A DNA stretch of 64,000 nucleotides, taken from Rivularia sp. PCC 7116. Its GTDB lineage: Bacteria > Cyanobacteriota > Cyanobacteriia > Cyanobacteriales > Nostocaceae. Where the stretch lies: contig NC_019678.1 of the NCBI RefSeq assembly GCF_000316665.1, forward strand, positions 1,984,001 to 2,048,000, in the 5' to 3' direction. Both the position numbers and the translations under genes were made by a program. The first letter of the stretch is position 1, and every line of letters starts with the position of its first letter. The notes below the pieces were generated by a model. The model saw only the letters and a program-made list of their open reading frames with translations. It had not been told where the DNA came from and ran no database searches. Shown here in pieces: positions 18,710 through 29,055 of the stretch.

Positions 18710-19324
18710 ATGATGCAAGTGTTATCGACCAAGAGTGGTGCTACTACTAACAAATTACTGTCTCCGGGGAAACTCATTGTTTTAACAGGTCCTAGTGGTG
18801 TCGGAAAAGGCACTTTAATGCGATTACTTCTTTCGCGTCATCCCGAACTCAATTACTCAATATCTGCTACTACCCGTCCTCCTCGTCCGGGGGAAGTGGA
18901 CGGCAAGGACTACTATTTTATTAGCCGCAGTAAATTCCAGCGGTTAATCGAGGAAGGTGAATTTTTGGAATGGGCAGAATTTGCCGGTAATTTATACGGT
19001 ACTCCTCGCAAGCCAGTAATTGACCTAATGGAGTCTGGAAAGTCTATATTGCTTGAAATTGAATTGGAAGGTGCACGACAAATTCGTGCGGCATTTCCCG
19101 AGTTGCTAAGTATTTTTATACTTCCGCCAAATTTTAACGAGTTGGAGAAGCGGATACGCGGTAGACAAAAAGATTCCGAAGATGCTATATCCCGCCGTTT
19201 GAAGCGTGCTAAGGAAGAAATTAATGCTGCTTGTGAATTTCACCTTCAAATCGTGAATGACGACTTAGAAACCGCCATTGGTGATATTGAGAAGGCAATG
19301 TTTTCGGACAGTGACTTATTTTAG
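18710..19324 (+). CDS. gmk: Guanylate kinase
   Basis: A 204-residue enzyme phosphorylating GMP to GDP with ATP. The P-loop is GPSGVGKGT; the GMP-binding region is seen as [18 protein letters not shown], then [16 protein letters not shown] and the lid [15 protein letters not shown]. The roughly 20-residue N-terminal extension before the P-loop segment is modest. Length is normal. It is convergent with psaL, with a shared hairpin terminator between the two. Confidence 0.95.
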   Translation: MMQVLSTKSGATTNKLLSPGKLIVLTGPSGVGKGTLMRLLLSRHPELNYSISATTRPPRPGEVDGKDYYFISRSKFQRLIEEGEFLEWAEFAGNLYGTPRKPVIDLMESGKSILLEIELEGARQIRAAFPELLSIFILPPNFNELEKRIRGRQKDSEDAISRRLKRAKEEINAACEFHLQIVNDDLETAIGDIEKAMFSDSDLF

Positions 19325-19343
19325 ATTGCCGCATAGCATAAAT

Positions 19344-19390
19344 AAAGGACACGAACCAAGACCTAAAAGTCTTTGTTTGTGTCCTTCTTT
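19344..19390. terminator. Bidirectional terminator between gmk and psaL
   Basis: AAGGACAC (19345-19352) pairs with GTGTCCTT (19379-19386), and the stem continues inward through ACGAACCAAGAC and GTCTTTGTTTGT with few mismatches. A T-rich tail follows on the plus strand. It lies 20 bases after the gmk stop. Confidence 0.7.
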
Positions 19391-19442
19391 TGCTTTTACG
19401 GTTGTTAAAAGCTTATTCGTGAAAAAACCTGAAACTGCTATA

Positions 19443-19970
19443 TCAACCGAATAAACCTTGGATAAATGCGAGGTTACTGGTTAAAAAGTAAGCTGTTACT
19501 GCACCACCAATACCACCAATCAGAAAAGCACTAGCAAAATTGTTCCAGCCTTCGGTTGAATTGAAAGTAATAGGTGGGTTGGGAACAGTTACCGTAGCAA
19601 CTGGCTTATATGGATTGCTATTAGCGTACATAGATAAGCAAGCAGTGAGAATCACAACTAAGCCTATTGTGGAAAGTAAACCAGCCAAGTTTCCAGATGA
19701 AGCATTACGCAGTGGTCCTAGTTTAGCGAATGGCCCGAATAAAAAGTAACCATGAGCCATACCAACTTCCAATCCTCGTCTGAAAGGAGTCAAATCAGGA
19801 CGATAAGCCGGTAAATTCCTGATGAACCACTTGCTTAGAGGAGAAGAATTAATTGGCGTTTCTAGGTTGCCTAACTGCGGGTTGCCTGCTGCTGCAAAAA
19901 CAACTTCTTGATTTCTAGGATCGCTAGAATTATTTTTGGATGAATCTGCTTTTTGGGCCATATTTGTCAT
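19443..19970 (-). CDS. psaL: Photosystem I reaction centre subunit XI
   Basis: A 175-residue thylakoid membrane subunit of photosystem I, needed for trimer or tetramer formation. Recognised by NLETPINSSPLSKWFIRNLP, then RRGLEVGMAHGYFLFGPF and FLIGGIGGAVTAYFL. It has three hydrophobic segments in the second half. The first ATG is preferred because GAGAGG lies about 12 bases before it; a second in-frame Met is residue 4. It forms a block with psaJ and psaF on the same strand, but a terminator at 20106-20143 separates it from them. Confidence 0.95.
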   Translation of the reverse strand: MTNMAQKADSSKNNSSDPRNQEVVFAAAGNPQLGNLETPINSSPLSKWFIRNLPAYRPDLTPFRRGLEVGMAHGYFLFGPFAKLGPLRNASSGNLAGLLSTIGLVVILTACLSMYANSNPYKPVATVTVPNPPITFNSTEGWNNFASAFLIGGIGGAVTAYFLTSNLAFIQGLFG

Positions 19971-20105
19971 ATTTTATTTTTACCTCTCAAATTACTTGAT
20001 ATTTTTCTCCATCTTAATAATTGTATTCGGAGGAGATTTTTAACAGTAATTTTTAGAAAAATTAATAAATATAAAAATTATATAAAAAATATATAAAACC
20101 TATAT

Positions 20106-20143
20106 AAAACTAGCTTTTACCAGATGAGGCAAAAGCTAGTTTT
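20106..20143 (-). terminator. Terminator after psaF-psaJ
   Basis: AAAACTAGCTTTT (20106-20118) is followed by its exact 13-base reverse complement at 20131-20143. On the minus strand the second arm ends in TTTTATATA. It lies about 95 bases after the psaJ stop and before psaL. Confidence 0.7.
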
Positions 20144-20238
20144 AGAACAAATCTTGACTGCATAAATAGGGGTTTTTTCAGAGCTAGAAGTTACTTAGTA
20201 ACGGCTAACTCTAGAAAAAAATTTGTTTTATACCCAAT

Positions 20239-20373
20239 TTACGGCAGTGGATGGAACAATAGGTCGGGAAAAATATAGTTGAATACAATCAACAAAACCG
20301 CAATAAATATCAGCTTTGCAAAGAGTAAGACTGGTGCAAGGGAAAGAAACCTTAAAAAATTACTTTGCTGCAT
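20239..20373 (-). CDS. psaJ: Photosystem I reaction centre subunit IX
   Basis: A 44-residue one-helix subunit of photosystem I that contacts PsaF. Recognised by NFLRFLSLAPVLLFAKL and the C-terminal signature FPDLLFHPLP. I chose the internal Met at 20373 over a longer frame starting at 20436, because GGGAG lies about 8 bases before it and the family is 40-50 residues long. It lies 194 bases after psaF on the same strand. Confidence 0.92.
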   Translation of the reverse strand: MQQSNFLRFLSLAPVLLFAKLIFIAVLLIVFNYIFPDLLFHPLP

Positions 20374-20567
20374 GAATTGTTGCTCCCAAAAAATAAACAG
20401 CTGGTTAATCGATGTTAGATGAGTAGATTTACGCACCTGCTGGCATTAAGAAGAATCATTTAACAGACAGCTAATAAATCAACAATTAATTAGAAATAAT
20501 CTATTATTAGCTGGTCTTTTGAATAGCTAAGGTAGCTATTAAATGTTCTCTTAACTAACAATTGCTA

Positions 20568-21062
20568 CTAGCGGGGAGAAATAGGAATTTCTTCATCTTT
20601 TGCAGTCAATTCACCCGAAAGCAATTCTTTGATTGCTGCGGCGGGCCAAGCAAACCCAGAAAGCATTAGTGGCAATGCTGTAGGTACGTCAACAATGATT
20701 TCCTTCATTTCAGCATCTTTTTCACCTCTAACGGCTTGGAGGTAAGAACGACCTACCCAACCAATCCAGCCAGCAATGTATAGAAACAGAATGCCAGGAA
20801 TGAGGAAGTCACCGGCACGGCTCAAACGACCGTCAACAATCAAATGAGGTAAACCCTCTGGACCGCATAAAGCCTGAGAATAACGCTCAAAACGTTTTTC
20901 TCCACTATTTGGGTCGGAAGTGGTGTTGCGGGCGGCCGCAGCACGCTGTTGGAAAGCAGGAGATTCGCTGCATGGTACTAGGTCAGCACCTAGAGAAAAA
21001 GCTGGTGGGGCGAAGTTAAACGCCAAACAAACAGCTAAAATTAGAGCAAACAAGCGTCGCAT
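20568..21062 (-). CDS. psaF: Photosystem I reaction centre subunit III
   Basis: A 164-residue lumenal-facing subunit of photosystem I. It has a cleavable signal peptide (1-23, ending PAFS), the lumenal Cys pair region ([10 protein letters not shown] and [17 protein letters not shown]), a membrane helix ([17 protein letters not shown]) and a C-terminal hydrophobic part. In plants the N-terminal region docks plastocyanin or cytochrome c6; the cyanobacterial form, as here, lacks the plant Lys-rich extension. It is first in the psaF-psaJ unit and divergent from tsaD. Confidence 0.95.
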   Translation of the reverse strand: MRRLFALILAVCLAFNFAPPAFSLGADLVPCSESPAFQQRAAAARNTTSDPNSGEKRFERYSQALCGPEGLPHLIVDGRLSRAGDFLIPGILFLYIAGWIGWVGRSYLQAVRGEKDAEMKEIIVDVPTALPLMLSGFAWPAAAIKELLSGELTAKDEEIPISPR

Positions 21063-21241
21063 GAAATTGTTTCCTTTTATTACGAAACAAAAATTTTTTG
21101 TACAAAACGAAGCGGCTTGTACAAATTTAAATTTGTCTAACTAAGAAGCGATCATACTCTTGATACGTAAACTGAGTAAAGTTGAAGTAAATAAAAGTTA
21201 AAGCTTCTACAACAAAATTTTTATTCACAGAATCTGGATAG

Positions 21242-22282
21242 ATGCCAACCGTTTTAGCAATAGAAACTAGCTGCGACGAAACAGCCGTAGCAATTGTTAA
21301 TAATCGTGAAGTTCTTAGCAACATTGTTGCTTCGCAAATTTCAGTTCATAAAAATTATGGTGGGGTAGTACCAGAAGTTGCCTCCCGATTACATTTGGAG
21401 ACGATAAATGAAGCTGTAGCCCTTGGTTTAGAAAAAGCACAATTGGATTGGGGTGAAATTGATGGTGTAGCTGCAACTTGTGCTCCTGGATTGGTGGGAG
21501 CGTTATTGGTAGGCTTAACTGCCGCTAAAACTTTGGCAATGGTAAATTCCTTGCCATTTTTAGGAGTTCATCACCTCGAAGGTCATATTTATGCTAATTA
21601 TTTGACCGAAACAACCCTTCAGCCTCCGTTTTTAAGCTTGTTGGTTTCGGGAGGGCATACAAGCTTAATTCACGTTAAGGATTGCGGCATGTATGAAAGT
21701 CTTGGAAGTACGCGCGATGATGCAGCAGGGGAGGCATTTGATAAAGTAGCGCGATTGTTAAAGCTAGGATATCCAGGTGGCCCAATCATCGATCAACTAG
21801 CTCAAAAAGGAGATTCGAGCGCTTTTAAATTACCAGAAGGAAGAGTCTCTTTACCTGAAGGAGGCTATCATCCTTATGACACGAGTTTTAGCGGGTTAAA
21901 AACGGCGGTATTGCGACTGGTACAGCAGTTAGAACAAAAGAATCTGGAAATACCTGTGGCAGATGTTGCAGCCAGCTTTCAGAATACTGTAGCTAGAGCG
22001 CTGACAAAAAGAGCCATAAATTGTGCTTTAGATTTTGGCTTAGATACTATTACCGTGGGTGGTGGAGTTGCAGCTAACAGCGCTTTAAGAGAGCATTTAG
22101 TCTCAGCAGCACAGACTCATAACCTGCGAGTCCTATTCCCTTCTTTAAAATTTTGTACTGATAATGCTGCCATGATAGGTTGTTGTGCGGCAGATCATCT
22201 TTCCAGAGGACATACTTCTTCTTTGAACCTTGGCGTTGAATCAAGGCTTTCGCTAAGTAGAGTTATGGAATTGTATCGGTGA
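21242..22282 (+). CDS. tsaD: tRNA N6-adenosine threonylcarbamoyltransferase
   Basis: A 346-residue ASKHA-fold enzyme that transfers the threonylcarbamoyl group to A37 of ANN-decoding tRNAs (t6A). It has the start [15 protein letters not shown], the metal-binding pair in [24 protein letters not shown] and the C-terminal [10 protein letters not shown]. Length is normal. Its pathway partner tsaC lies about 5.5 kb downstream in this window. It is divergent from psaF with a 179-base spacer. Confidence 0.96.
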   Translation: MPTVLAIETSCDETAVAIVNNREVLSNIVASQISVHKNYGGVVPEVASRLHLETINEAVALGLEKAQLDWGEIDGVAATCAPGLVGALLVGLTAAKTLAMVNSLPFLGVHHLEGHIYANYLTETTLQPPFLSLLVSGGHTSLIHVKDCGMYESLGSTRDDAAGEAFDKVARLLKLGYPGGPIIDQLAQKGDSSAFKLPEGRVSLPEGGYHPYDTSFSGLKTAVLRLVQQLEQKNLEIPVADVAASFQNTVARALTKRAINCALDFGLDTITVGGGVAANSALREHLVSAAQTHNLRVLFPSLKFCTDNAAMIGCCAADHLSRGHTSSLNLGVESRLSLSRVMELYR

Positions 22283-22305
22283 AAGGTGGCTAGTTAGGAG
22301 TTAAC

Positions 22306-22336
22306 AATTACCAATTACCAATTACCAATTACCAAT
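22306..22336. repeat. Short tandem heptanucleotide repeat
   Basis: Four head-to-tail copies of ATTACCA/AATTACC lie between the convergent ends of tsaD and the hydrolase gene. This is the short tandemly repeated repetitive (STRR) type known from Nostocales. Confidence 0.85.
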
Positions 22337-22338
22337 CC

Positions 22339-23277
22339 CTATTTGATAATAGAGCGGATACGGTCAGCGACAATATCTGGCTGTTCTAACATTGCTAAAT
22401 GTCCGCAGTCGGGAATTTCGATCACGTTGTCGCCACAGGATTGAAAAGAGGGATGAAAGCTGGCTAAATGGCGAACATACTTCGGTTCCATGACTTTATC
22501 TTCGGCACCTGCTAAAAAATATACTGGTTGCTTTAGTTGAGATACTAATTGAGGTAGATAGTTTATTTCTTCTTCTGTTGTAGAGTCTAGTAACATTCCT
22601 AAAGCAGCTTGGGGATCGGCGACTAAAAAATCAATGATTCGCTGACGCGCCCAATGGCGTTCTAAGGGACTGAAGACAGAATTTCTGGCAAATAACAAGT
22701 CAATCAAGGGTATCTGAGACAACCATCTGGGACGGAGTTGTAAAAATCGTTCTCCTGCGGTACGAAATTTTTCAAAGGCTTCTTTAAGATAAATTCCACC
22801 ACCAGAATTTATACAAATTACTCCTTTAACTTTTTGAGGCATTTGTGCTGCTGCCCATAAAGCAATAGTGCCGCCAAGGGAATGACCAATTAACCAAACA
22901 TCATCTATATTTAACTCCTCGAGCAGCAATGCTAAATCATCTACATAGGCTGCGGGAGTGTATAAAGAATCAAAGGGATTAATCGGAACTTTACGTCCCG
23001 TAACAGTTAAATCTGGAGAAGTGCGATTAGCCAAGCTAGATGCCTTCGGCATATCGCCAGCCTCTTCTATTTTTTCTGCAATCTGAGATTCTCCAAAACC
23101 TCTCAAATCATATGAGAGACACCTCATATCTGCTTCTAGCCGCTCGATGGCAGGTTGCCAATACCCACGGCTGTTAAGCCAACCGTGAATAAATACTAAA
23201 GTGTGTTCTGCTGTTGCGGCACCCGTTATCTCATATGAGTGGGGAACGCCGAAGATTTTGATAGTTGCCTTCTGCAT
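22339..23277 (-). CDS. Alpha/beta-fold hydrolase
   Basis: A 312-residue hydrolase with the expected motifs: FIHGWLNSRGYW (oxyanion region), the nucleophile Ser in GHSLGG, an Asp in LAGAEDKVM and the catalytic His in GHLAMLEQP. An insertion of about 35 residues (IAEKIEEAGDMPKASSL onward, residues 65-100) lies between the second strand and the nucleophile elbow. No signal peptide is seen. The substrate cannot be inferred; it is not in an operon with a pathway gene. It is separated from the next minus-strand gene (ACT protein) by 160 bases. Confidence 0.85.
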   Translation of the reverse strand: MQKATIKIFGVPHSYEITGAATAEHTLVFIHGWLNSRGYWQPAIERLEADMRCLSYDLRGFGESQIAEKIEEAGDMPKASSLANRTSPDLTVTGRKVPINPFDSLYTPAAYVDDLALLLEELNIDDVWLIGHSLGGTIALWAAAQMPQKVKGVICINSGGGIYLKEAFEKFRTAGERFLQLRPRWLSQIPLIDLLFARNSVFSPLERHWARQRIIDFLVADPQAALGMLLDSTTEEEINYLPQLVSQLKQPVYFLAGAEDKVMEPKYVRHLASFHPSFQSCGDNVIEIPDCGHLAMLEQPDIVADRIRSIIK

Positions 23278-23437
23278 AGCTCGTACCTTAAGGACGAAAG
23301 CGATAAAAAAGCTTTGTTAACAAAAATTTTGAGATAAAAAACGAAACGTAACTAGAGCCATATACAAACATGCTTGCTTTTTTTAGTTTCGCAGTTATTC
23401 AATCGCCTAATTTTATAGTTCCACATATGAATAAGAT

Positions 23438-24157
23438 TCATCTACCAAGAAATCTCCCCCGCACGCTTTCGGCAATTTTATGACCTAAATATTCGGGAAT
23501 TAAGCTTTCATTTGGTCCTAGTAAATAAAGAATCAAGCGGGTGCGCCCTCGCCAAACTAACAGGTTAGCGTTTACTACAAGCAAATCCTCAAGCCACATA
23601 GCGTACATAACTTTATAGAATAATCCGGGTTGGTTGTCAGCCTCAATAACTAAAGCCGGTAAATGAAATACAGGATCTACATAAAATTCGGTTTCTACTT
23701 TTTCCAAACCAGCATCAAGGTTAAACTCTACTGCCAGCATTTCCTCTACCTCAAAACGTCCTCCTAAAGCTTCGCGAATTGCACGACAGGCATTTTCTGC
23801 TGTCTTTTCTGAAAGGGCTTTACTACCTCGAGATACGATGAGTTTCATGAAAACCAACATTGGTGGCTTTATTTGCCCGTACAAACTTAAACTATGAATA
23901 GTAAGTCCGTAAGCTGCCAGGACACCAAATATATCGCTGAGTAGAAAAGACTGATTGCGGTAAGCGAAATGTAAAGCACTTTTACCACCTTCAGGTTTCA
24001 ACTCAATAACGGCACGACTGGTTTTATAAAGGCGATACGCTAACCGCAAATTTTGCAGTTGAATCTCACTGCTCACAAATTGCTCGTAAAACTGGGGAAA
24101 CGACTTATTAAAGCGTTTGAGTAATTCCAGTGTTGATGTTTTTAAACCAGAAGCCAT
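23438..24157 (-). CDS. ACT-domain protein, conserved in cyanobacteria
   Basis: A 239-residue soluble protein. Two ACT-like regions are visible: one around residues 65-125 (SFLLSDIFGVLAAYGLTIHS) and one around 170-225 (PALVIEADNQPGLFYKVMYA and LVVNANLLVWRGRTRLILYL). ACT domains usually bind amino acids or sense nucleotides; no catalytic domain is fused. It resembles the regulatory part of GlnD-like proteins in layout, but the match is weak. The function is unknown. Confidence 0.75.
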   Translation of the reverse strand: MASGLKTSTLELLKRFNKSFPQFYEQFVSSEIQLQNLRLAYRLYKTSRAVIELKPEGGKSALHFAYRNQSFLLSDIFGVLAAYGLTIHSLSLYGQIKPPMLVFMKLIVSRGSKALSEKTAENACRAIREALGGRFEVEEMLAVEFNLDAGLEKVETEFYVDPVFHLPALVIEADNQPGLFYKVMYAMWLEDLLVVNANLLVWRGRTRLILYLLGPNESLIPEYLGHKIAESVRGRFLGR

Positions 24158-25145
<988 letters not shown>

Positions 25146-25230
25146 TCGGATTTTCTAGAAAGCGACAAAATACTTTTATTTTAAAGCTTATATAAGGCTA
25201 GCTAATATTAATGATCGAGAATAAGCCTTA

Positions 25231-25258
25231 AATTCCGCGTTTGAAAAGGCGCGGAATT
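25231..25258 (+). terminator. Possible terminator hairpin after the acetyltransferase
   Basis: AATTCCGCG (25231-25239) pairs perfectly with CGCGGAATT (25250-25258) across a 10-base loop. No T-run follows, so termination would be weak or Rho-like. Confidence 0.4.
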
Positions 25259-25375
25259 ACCATTACCATCGTGCCCAATTGTAAAGTTAGATTCCAAAAA
25301 TAGATTATTCTATTTGCCATAACTGCAGTAGATGTGATAGTATTATTGATAGTACCGCTTAGTTAATATAACTTA

Positions 25376-25449
25376 CGGGATGTAGCGCAGCTTGGTAGCG
25401 CGCCTGCTTTGGGAGCAGGATGTCGCAGGTTCAAATCCTGTCATCCCGA
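25376..25449 (+). tRNA. tRNA-Pro (anticodon UGG)
   Basis: A 74-nucleotide cloverleaf. The acceptor stem CGGGATG pairs with CATCCCG, with A as discriminator; the D-arm is GCGC-AGCTTGGTA-GCGC; the anticodon stem CCTGC/GCAGG encloses TTTGGGA with anticodon TGG; the T-arm has GTTCAAATC. CCA is not encoded, as usual in cyanobacteria. Confidence 0.96.
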
Positions 25450-25472
25450 TTTTCAAAATTAATGTTGAGTAT

Positions 25473-25507
25473 AACTTTAGGACTATTAATAGTTCTAAAG
25501 TTTTTTG
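25473..25507 (+). terminator. Terminator of tRNA-Pro
   Basis: AACTTTAG (25473-25480) and CTAAAGTT (25495-25502) form a stem that continues through ACTAT/ATAGT, ending in TTTTTTG. It begins 24 bases after the tRNA. Confidence 0.75.
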
Positions 25508-26023
25508 ATTATAAGTGTCAAAAAATCAAAATAAAGTTTTTGCAATCAAACATTACTTATTTCCGTGCAGTTTAAGTAATAATTTTTTTTAAATGACTAG
25601 TGATTACCCCGAGGAAAATATACTTATTGCAAGGAAGATCGTGCTTTACATTGGCACAAATGAAAGTAACATAACTTTAATTAATCAGAATTATATTTTG
25701 AAAAAACGTGTAAAAAATAACTAATATTCTAGTCACTATATGGAACGATTAGATTTTTTTTAGCGTCAAAATTATTCAGGAAAAGCAATAAAATGGCATT
25801 TGAGATATTTAGAAGCTTAGAAGTAAATTTTCACTTTTGTGCTTTAAATATATCTGTAGTCGGCACCTTGCCTTGTTCTTGATTAAAATATTGGATGAAA
25901 CTTGGCTATTAAGCTAAGTTACGCAGTTAAAAAAGCTCTTGAAGAGACTATAACTATAAAAAGTCGGTTCAAGCTAATCTTACCCAACTCGGCTTGTTTG
26001 AAATATTGATGCTAGGAGAAGTC
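25508..26023. other. Intergenic region before tic22
   Basis: AT-rich, without a gene. The GGAGAA ribosome site of tic22 is at 26015-26020. Confidence 0.45.
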
Positions 26024-26827
26024 ATGAAATCATTAGTTCGCTGGGGAGCAACGTTAGGTTTAGTGGGGAGTACTCTACTAGCAACTATCACGAGCGGAAT
26101 TGCTCCAGTAATCGCATTATCAGAACAACAAATCAAAAATAAGCTCGATAATATACCAGTATGGTTGATTACCAACCCACAAGGTTTGCCATTGAGCCGT
26201 CCTATACCCGAGCAAAATGGTAAGAAAACAAGTAGTTCTGTAACTGGCGTTTATATGAGCAAACAAGAAGCTCAAGCCTTTATCAGTGACTTACAGAAGG
26301 TAAAAGATAAAGATCCGAAGATGACTCAGATGGTGAAAAGCCTACAAGTCACTCCCGTACCTTTAGGAGTCATTTTCCAGCAAGTGCAGAAAACCAAGAA
26401 TGAACCAAACCGCTTGTTATTTGCCTTTAAACCCGTTGACAAAGAAGTTAAGGGGGCAATGACATTATTGAAAAAAAGCGGTCAGCAGGTGAAACAGTTT
26501 AGAAGCGTACCCGTTTTTATTGTGAGATTCGCACCAGATAAAAGCTACGTACCAATTAAACTAGGAGAGCAAAAAGCCGAACAGGAAGTAGTGCCTTTGT
26601 TCTTTAGTATGCAAGACGCAAACAATCTACTAAATCAAGTCAAGCCAAAATTTCCCAAGGCTGATATTCAGGTAGTAGATGTAGACGGTATACTGAATAC
26701 TTTGCAAGAGAAAAACGATCCTTGGCTTGATAAAGTCGTGTTTTTCCCGAATCCAGAAGCTAGGCAATACATTCAGAAACTTCCCAAGCAAAACGCTCCT
26801 AGCTCTGCACCTGCAAAGAGAAGATAG
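26024..26827 (+). CDS. tic22: Tic22-family periplasmic protein
   Basis: A 267-residue protein homologous to chloroplast Tic22. I chose the ATG at 26024 rather than an upstream one at 25994, because AGGAGAA lies 5-8 bases before it and the resulting N-terminus is a good signal peptide (MKSLVRWGATLGLVGSTLLA, cleavage near AALS-like residues about 25-28). Family segments include VWLITNPQGLPL, GVYMSKQEAQAFI and PVFIVRFAPDKSYVPI. In Anabaena the protein (Alr0114 as I recall) is periplasmic and essential for outer-membrane biogenesis. It ends in a basic tail. The next gene, prmC, begins 27 bases downstream. Confidence 0.9.
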   Translation: MKSLVRWGATLGLVGSTLLATITSGIAPVIALSEQQIKNKLDNIPVWLITNPQGLPLSRPIPEQNGKKTSSSVTGVYMSKQEAQAFISDLQKVKDKDPKMTQMVKSLQVTPVPLGVIFQQVQKTKNEPNRLLFAFKPVDKEVKGAMTLLKKSGQQVKQFRSVPVFIVRFAPDKSYVPIKLGEQKAEQEVVPLFFSMQDANNLLNQVKPKFPKADIQVVDVDGILNTLQEKNDPWLDKVVFFPNPEARQYIQKLPKQNAPSSAPAKRR

Positions 26828-26854
26828 TACGTTAAGTTTTTTTAAAATCAACAG

Positions 26855-27760
26855 ATGGCGGACGAACGGCAGCTACAAGTATCTGGTATAGAACTCTCAC
26901 AGTGGCGAGATGCTGCGATATCGGCTGCTGCGTCCGCTAATGTTTCTTGTGCTGAGGTAGATTGGTTATTACAGGAAGTAGCTGGGTTAGATTCTTTAGC
27001 GCTACGGATTAGTTCTTTCAAAGAAAAACCTCAAATTCAATTGAAGTTACCGCTACAAGAACTATCAAAACTTTGGCAGCAAAGAATAAACGAAAATCTT
27101 CCGGTACAATACATCGCAAAAAATACTCCTTGGCGACATTTTAATATTAAAGTTTCACCTTCAGTTTTAATTCCCAGACCAGAAACCGAATCCATAATTG
27201 ACTTAGTAACAGCCGCAACTGCTGACAACTCAAAAATTATCCAAGGACATTGGGCGGATTTGGGTACCGGCAGCGGAATAATAGCTTTAGGATTAGCTAC
27301 GGCTTTGAATGAAGCAATAATTCATGCTGTGGATAGTTCCGCACAAGCGCTTTCTATGGCTAGAATAAACGCTGAAAATAATGGCTTAAGCAATCGTATT
27401 AAATTCTACCAGGGTTCTTGGTGGGAGCCATTGAATTTTCTTAAAGGTGAATTTAGCGGCATGGTATCTAATCCCCCTTATATTCCTACGAATACCTTGC
27501 CCAAGCTGCAACCGGAAGTATTTAAGCACGAACCCCATTTAGCTTTAGATGGAGGTAACGATGGCTTAGAATGCATCCGCCATTTGGTAGATACTTCATC
27601 TGACTATTTAAAGCCTGGTGGAATATGGTTAGTTGAAATGATGGCAGGACAAGCAGATAGAGTTACTCAAATGTTGAACTCAAACGGTAGCTATAGCAAA
27701 ATTGAAATTCATCGCGATTTAGCCGGAATAGAGCGTTTCGCCCTTGCTTATAAGAGGTAG
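26855..27760 (+). CDS. prmC: Peptide chain release factor N5-glutamine methyltransferase
   Basis: A 301-residue SAM-dependent enzyme that methylates the Gln of the GGQ motif in release factors. The N-terminal helical domain (1-95) is followed by the methyltransferase fold: VLIPRPETE, the SAM site ADLGTGSGIIALGLA and the catalytic motif SNPPYIP. Length is normal. It probably shares a transcript with tic22 (27-base gap) and perhaps tsaC (69 bases further). Release factor 3 is also encoded in this window. Confidence 0.95.
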   Translation: MADERQLQVSGIELSQWRDAAISAAASANVSCAEVDWLLQEVAGLDSLALRISSFKEKPQIQLKLPLQELSKLWQQRINENLPVQYIAKNTPWRHFNIKVSPSVLIPRPETESIIDLVTAATADNSKIIQGHWADLGTGSGIIALGLATALNEAIIHAVDSSAQALSMARINAENNGLSNRIKFYQGSWWEPLNFLKGEFSGMVSNPPYIPTNTLPKLQPEVFKHEPHLALDGGNDGLECIRHLVDTSSDYLKPGGIWLVEMMAGQADRVTQMLNSNGSYSKIEIHRDLAGIERFALAYKR

Positions 27761-27829
27761 AAGTTAGGAATGAAGAGAAGTTTAGTTTATATTGTTAACT
27801 GATAACTACTGGTAACTTATAGCTAATTA

Positions 27830-28420
27830 ATGACACAGGTTTCTATTGCTGAGTTGGTAGCGGGAGTAAAACAAGGTAAAGTAATTAGCTTCCCTACAGA
27901 TACAGTTCCCGCATTAGCAGCTTCACCTGAAAATGCAGAGTCAATTTTTACAATCAAGCAAAGAAGTACAAACAAGCCGTTAATACTTATGGCAGGGGAA
28001 TCAGAGCAAATATGGAATTTTGTTAAAGGCAGTGACTTAGAGTATGAAAATTGGCAGCGCGTTGCGGATAAATACTGGGGTGGAGCGCTGACTTTGGTAC
28101 TGCCTGCATCGGCTGCCGTACCGTCATGCATGAATCCAAATGACCCTACTACAATTGGGGTTAGGGTTCCTAAAAGTGATATTGCTTGCAGTATTTTAGC
28201 TAAAACAGGTCCTCTTGCCACTACTAGCGCTAACTTATCCGGAAAGCCTCCTTTACAAACTATGCAGGAAATAGAAGCATCGTTTCCAGATGTATTAACT
28301 TTAGCCTCAGCAGCATATGATAGTAACACCCCTGCTATCGGTATTCCTTCCACTGTGGCGAAGTGGGATGGTAAGGGATGGCAAATTTTACGCCAAGGAG
28401 CAGTTAATTTAAATATCTAA
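27830..28420 (+). CDS. tsaC: L-threonylcarbamoyladenylate synthase (TsaC/Sua5 type)
   Basis: A 196-residue YrdC-domain enzyme making threonylcarbamoyl-AMP from Thr, bicarbonate and ATP, the first step of t6A. Signatures: GKVISFPTDTVPALAA, FTIKQRSTNKPL, GGALTLVLPAS, GVRVPKSDIAC and LATTSANLSGKPP. It has no C-terminal Sua5 domain, so it is the short TsaC form. It lies 69 bases after prmC on the same strand; tsaD is at 21242. Confidence 0.93.
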   Translation: MTQVSIAELVAGVKQGKVISFPTDTVPALAASPENAESIFTIKQRSTNKPLILMAGESEQIWNFVKGSDLEYENWQRVADKYWGGALTLVLPASAAVPSCMNPNDPTTIGVRVPKSDIACSILAKTGPLATTSANLSGKPPLQTMQEIEASFPDVLTLASAAYDSNTPAIGIPSTVAKWDGKGWQILRQGAVNLNI

Positions 28421-29055
28421 TATTAAATATTAAATCGTCAGTATAATTATAAATTTAGTTATTAATTTAGTTATTAATAATTGTAGTTAAACTCTTGCAC
28501 CTTCTTACTGCTATAACTCTTTAAGTTTTACTGAGTATTTTTCTTAGCTTTAAAGCCGCCGAATTTATCCGTGGACTATACTTTAGTGAAGCCCCTAATT
28601 TATGTTTATGGGAAATCAATTACGAATTATACTTACTTTATAGATACCGGCAATAACAGCATAACTTATTTTTCTACCTCCCTATAGTTAGAATCAGGAA
28701 TGTTAAAAAATTATTGTTCGATTGCGGTTTAATCATAACCGCCATCAATCTTATTTTATATAAAGTTTGAGTAACCGATAATTATTAACGATTAAACTAG
28801 ACAAAGCTTTGCCCAAGACTGTTTCAGACAGGAGAGCATAGTTTATATTAAGCCTAGCACTAATAAATTTTAACTAAGAAGAGGGCATGTTTTATATTGA
28901 TGAGGTAGATTGGGACGGGTAGATATGCCCATTCCATAAGAGTTTTATAATATAAAGCTGTACCTCATTTATCTGCAAAGTACTGTATTTAGGAATGGAA
29001 TTGCATAGTGTAGCTTTGTAATCAATTAAGAAGTTGATAATATTTAGAAGAAATT
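28421..29055. other. Intergenic region between tsaC and the kinase-like gene
   Basis: Very AT-rich. It contains a 14-base direct repeat (ATTTAGTTATTA, twice, near 28452-28480). GGGCAT (about 28882) and ATGCCC (about 28925) are complementary across 40 bases. No gene seen. Confidence 0.4.

Noticed and set aside
22306-22336. CRISPR-like array
   Set aside because: Units are 7 bases without spacers; they are tandem heptamer repeats.
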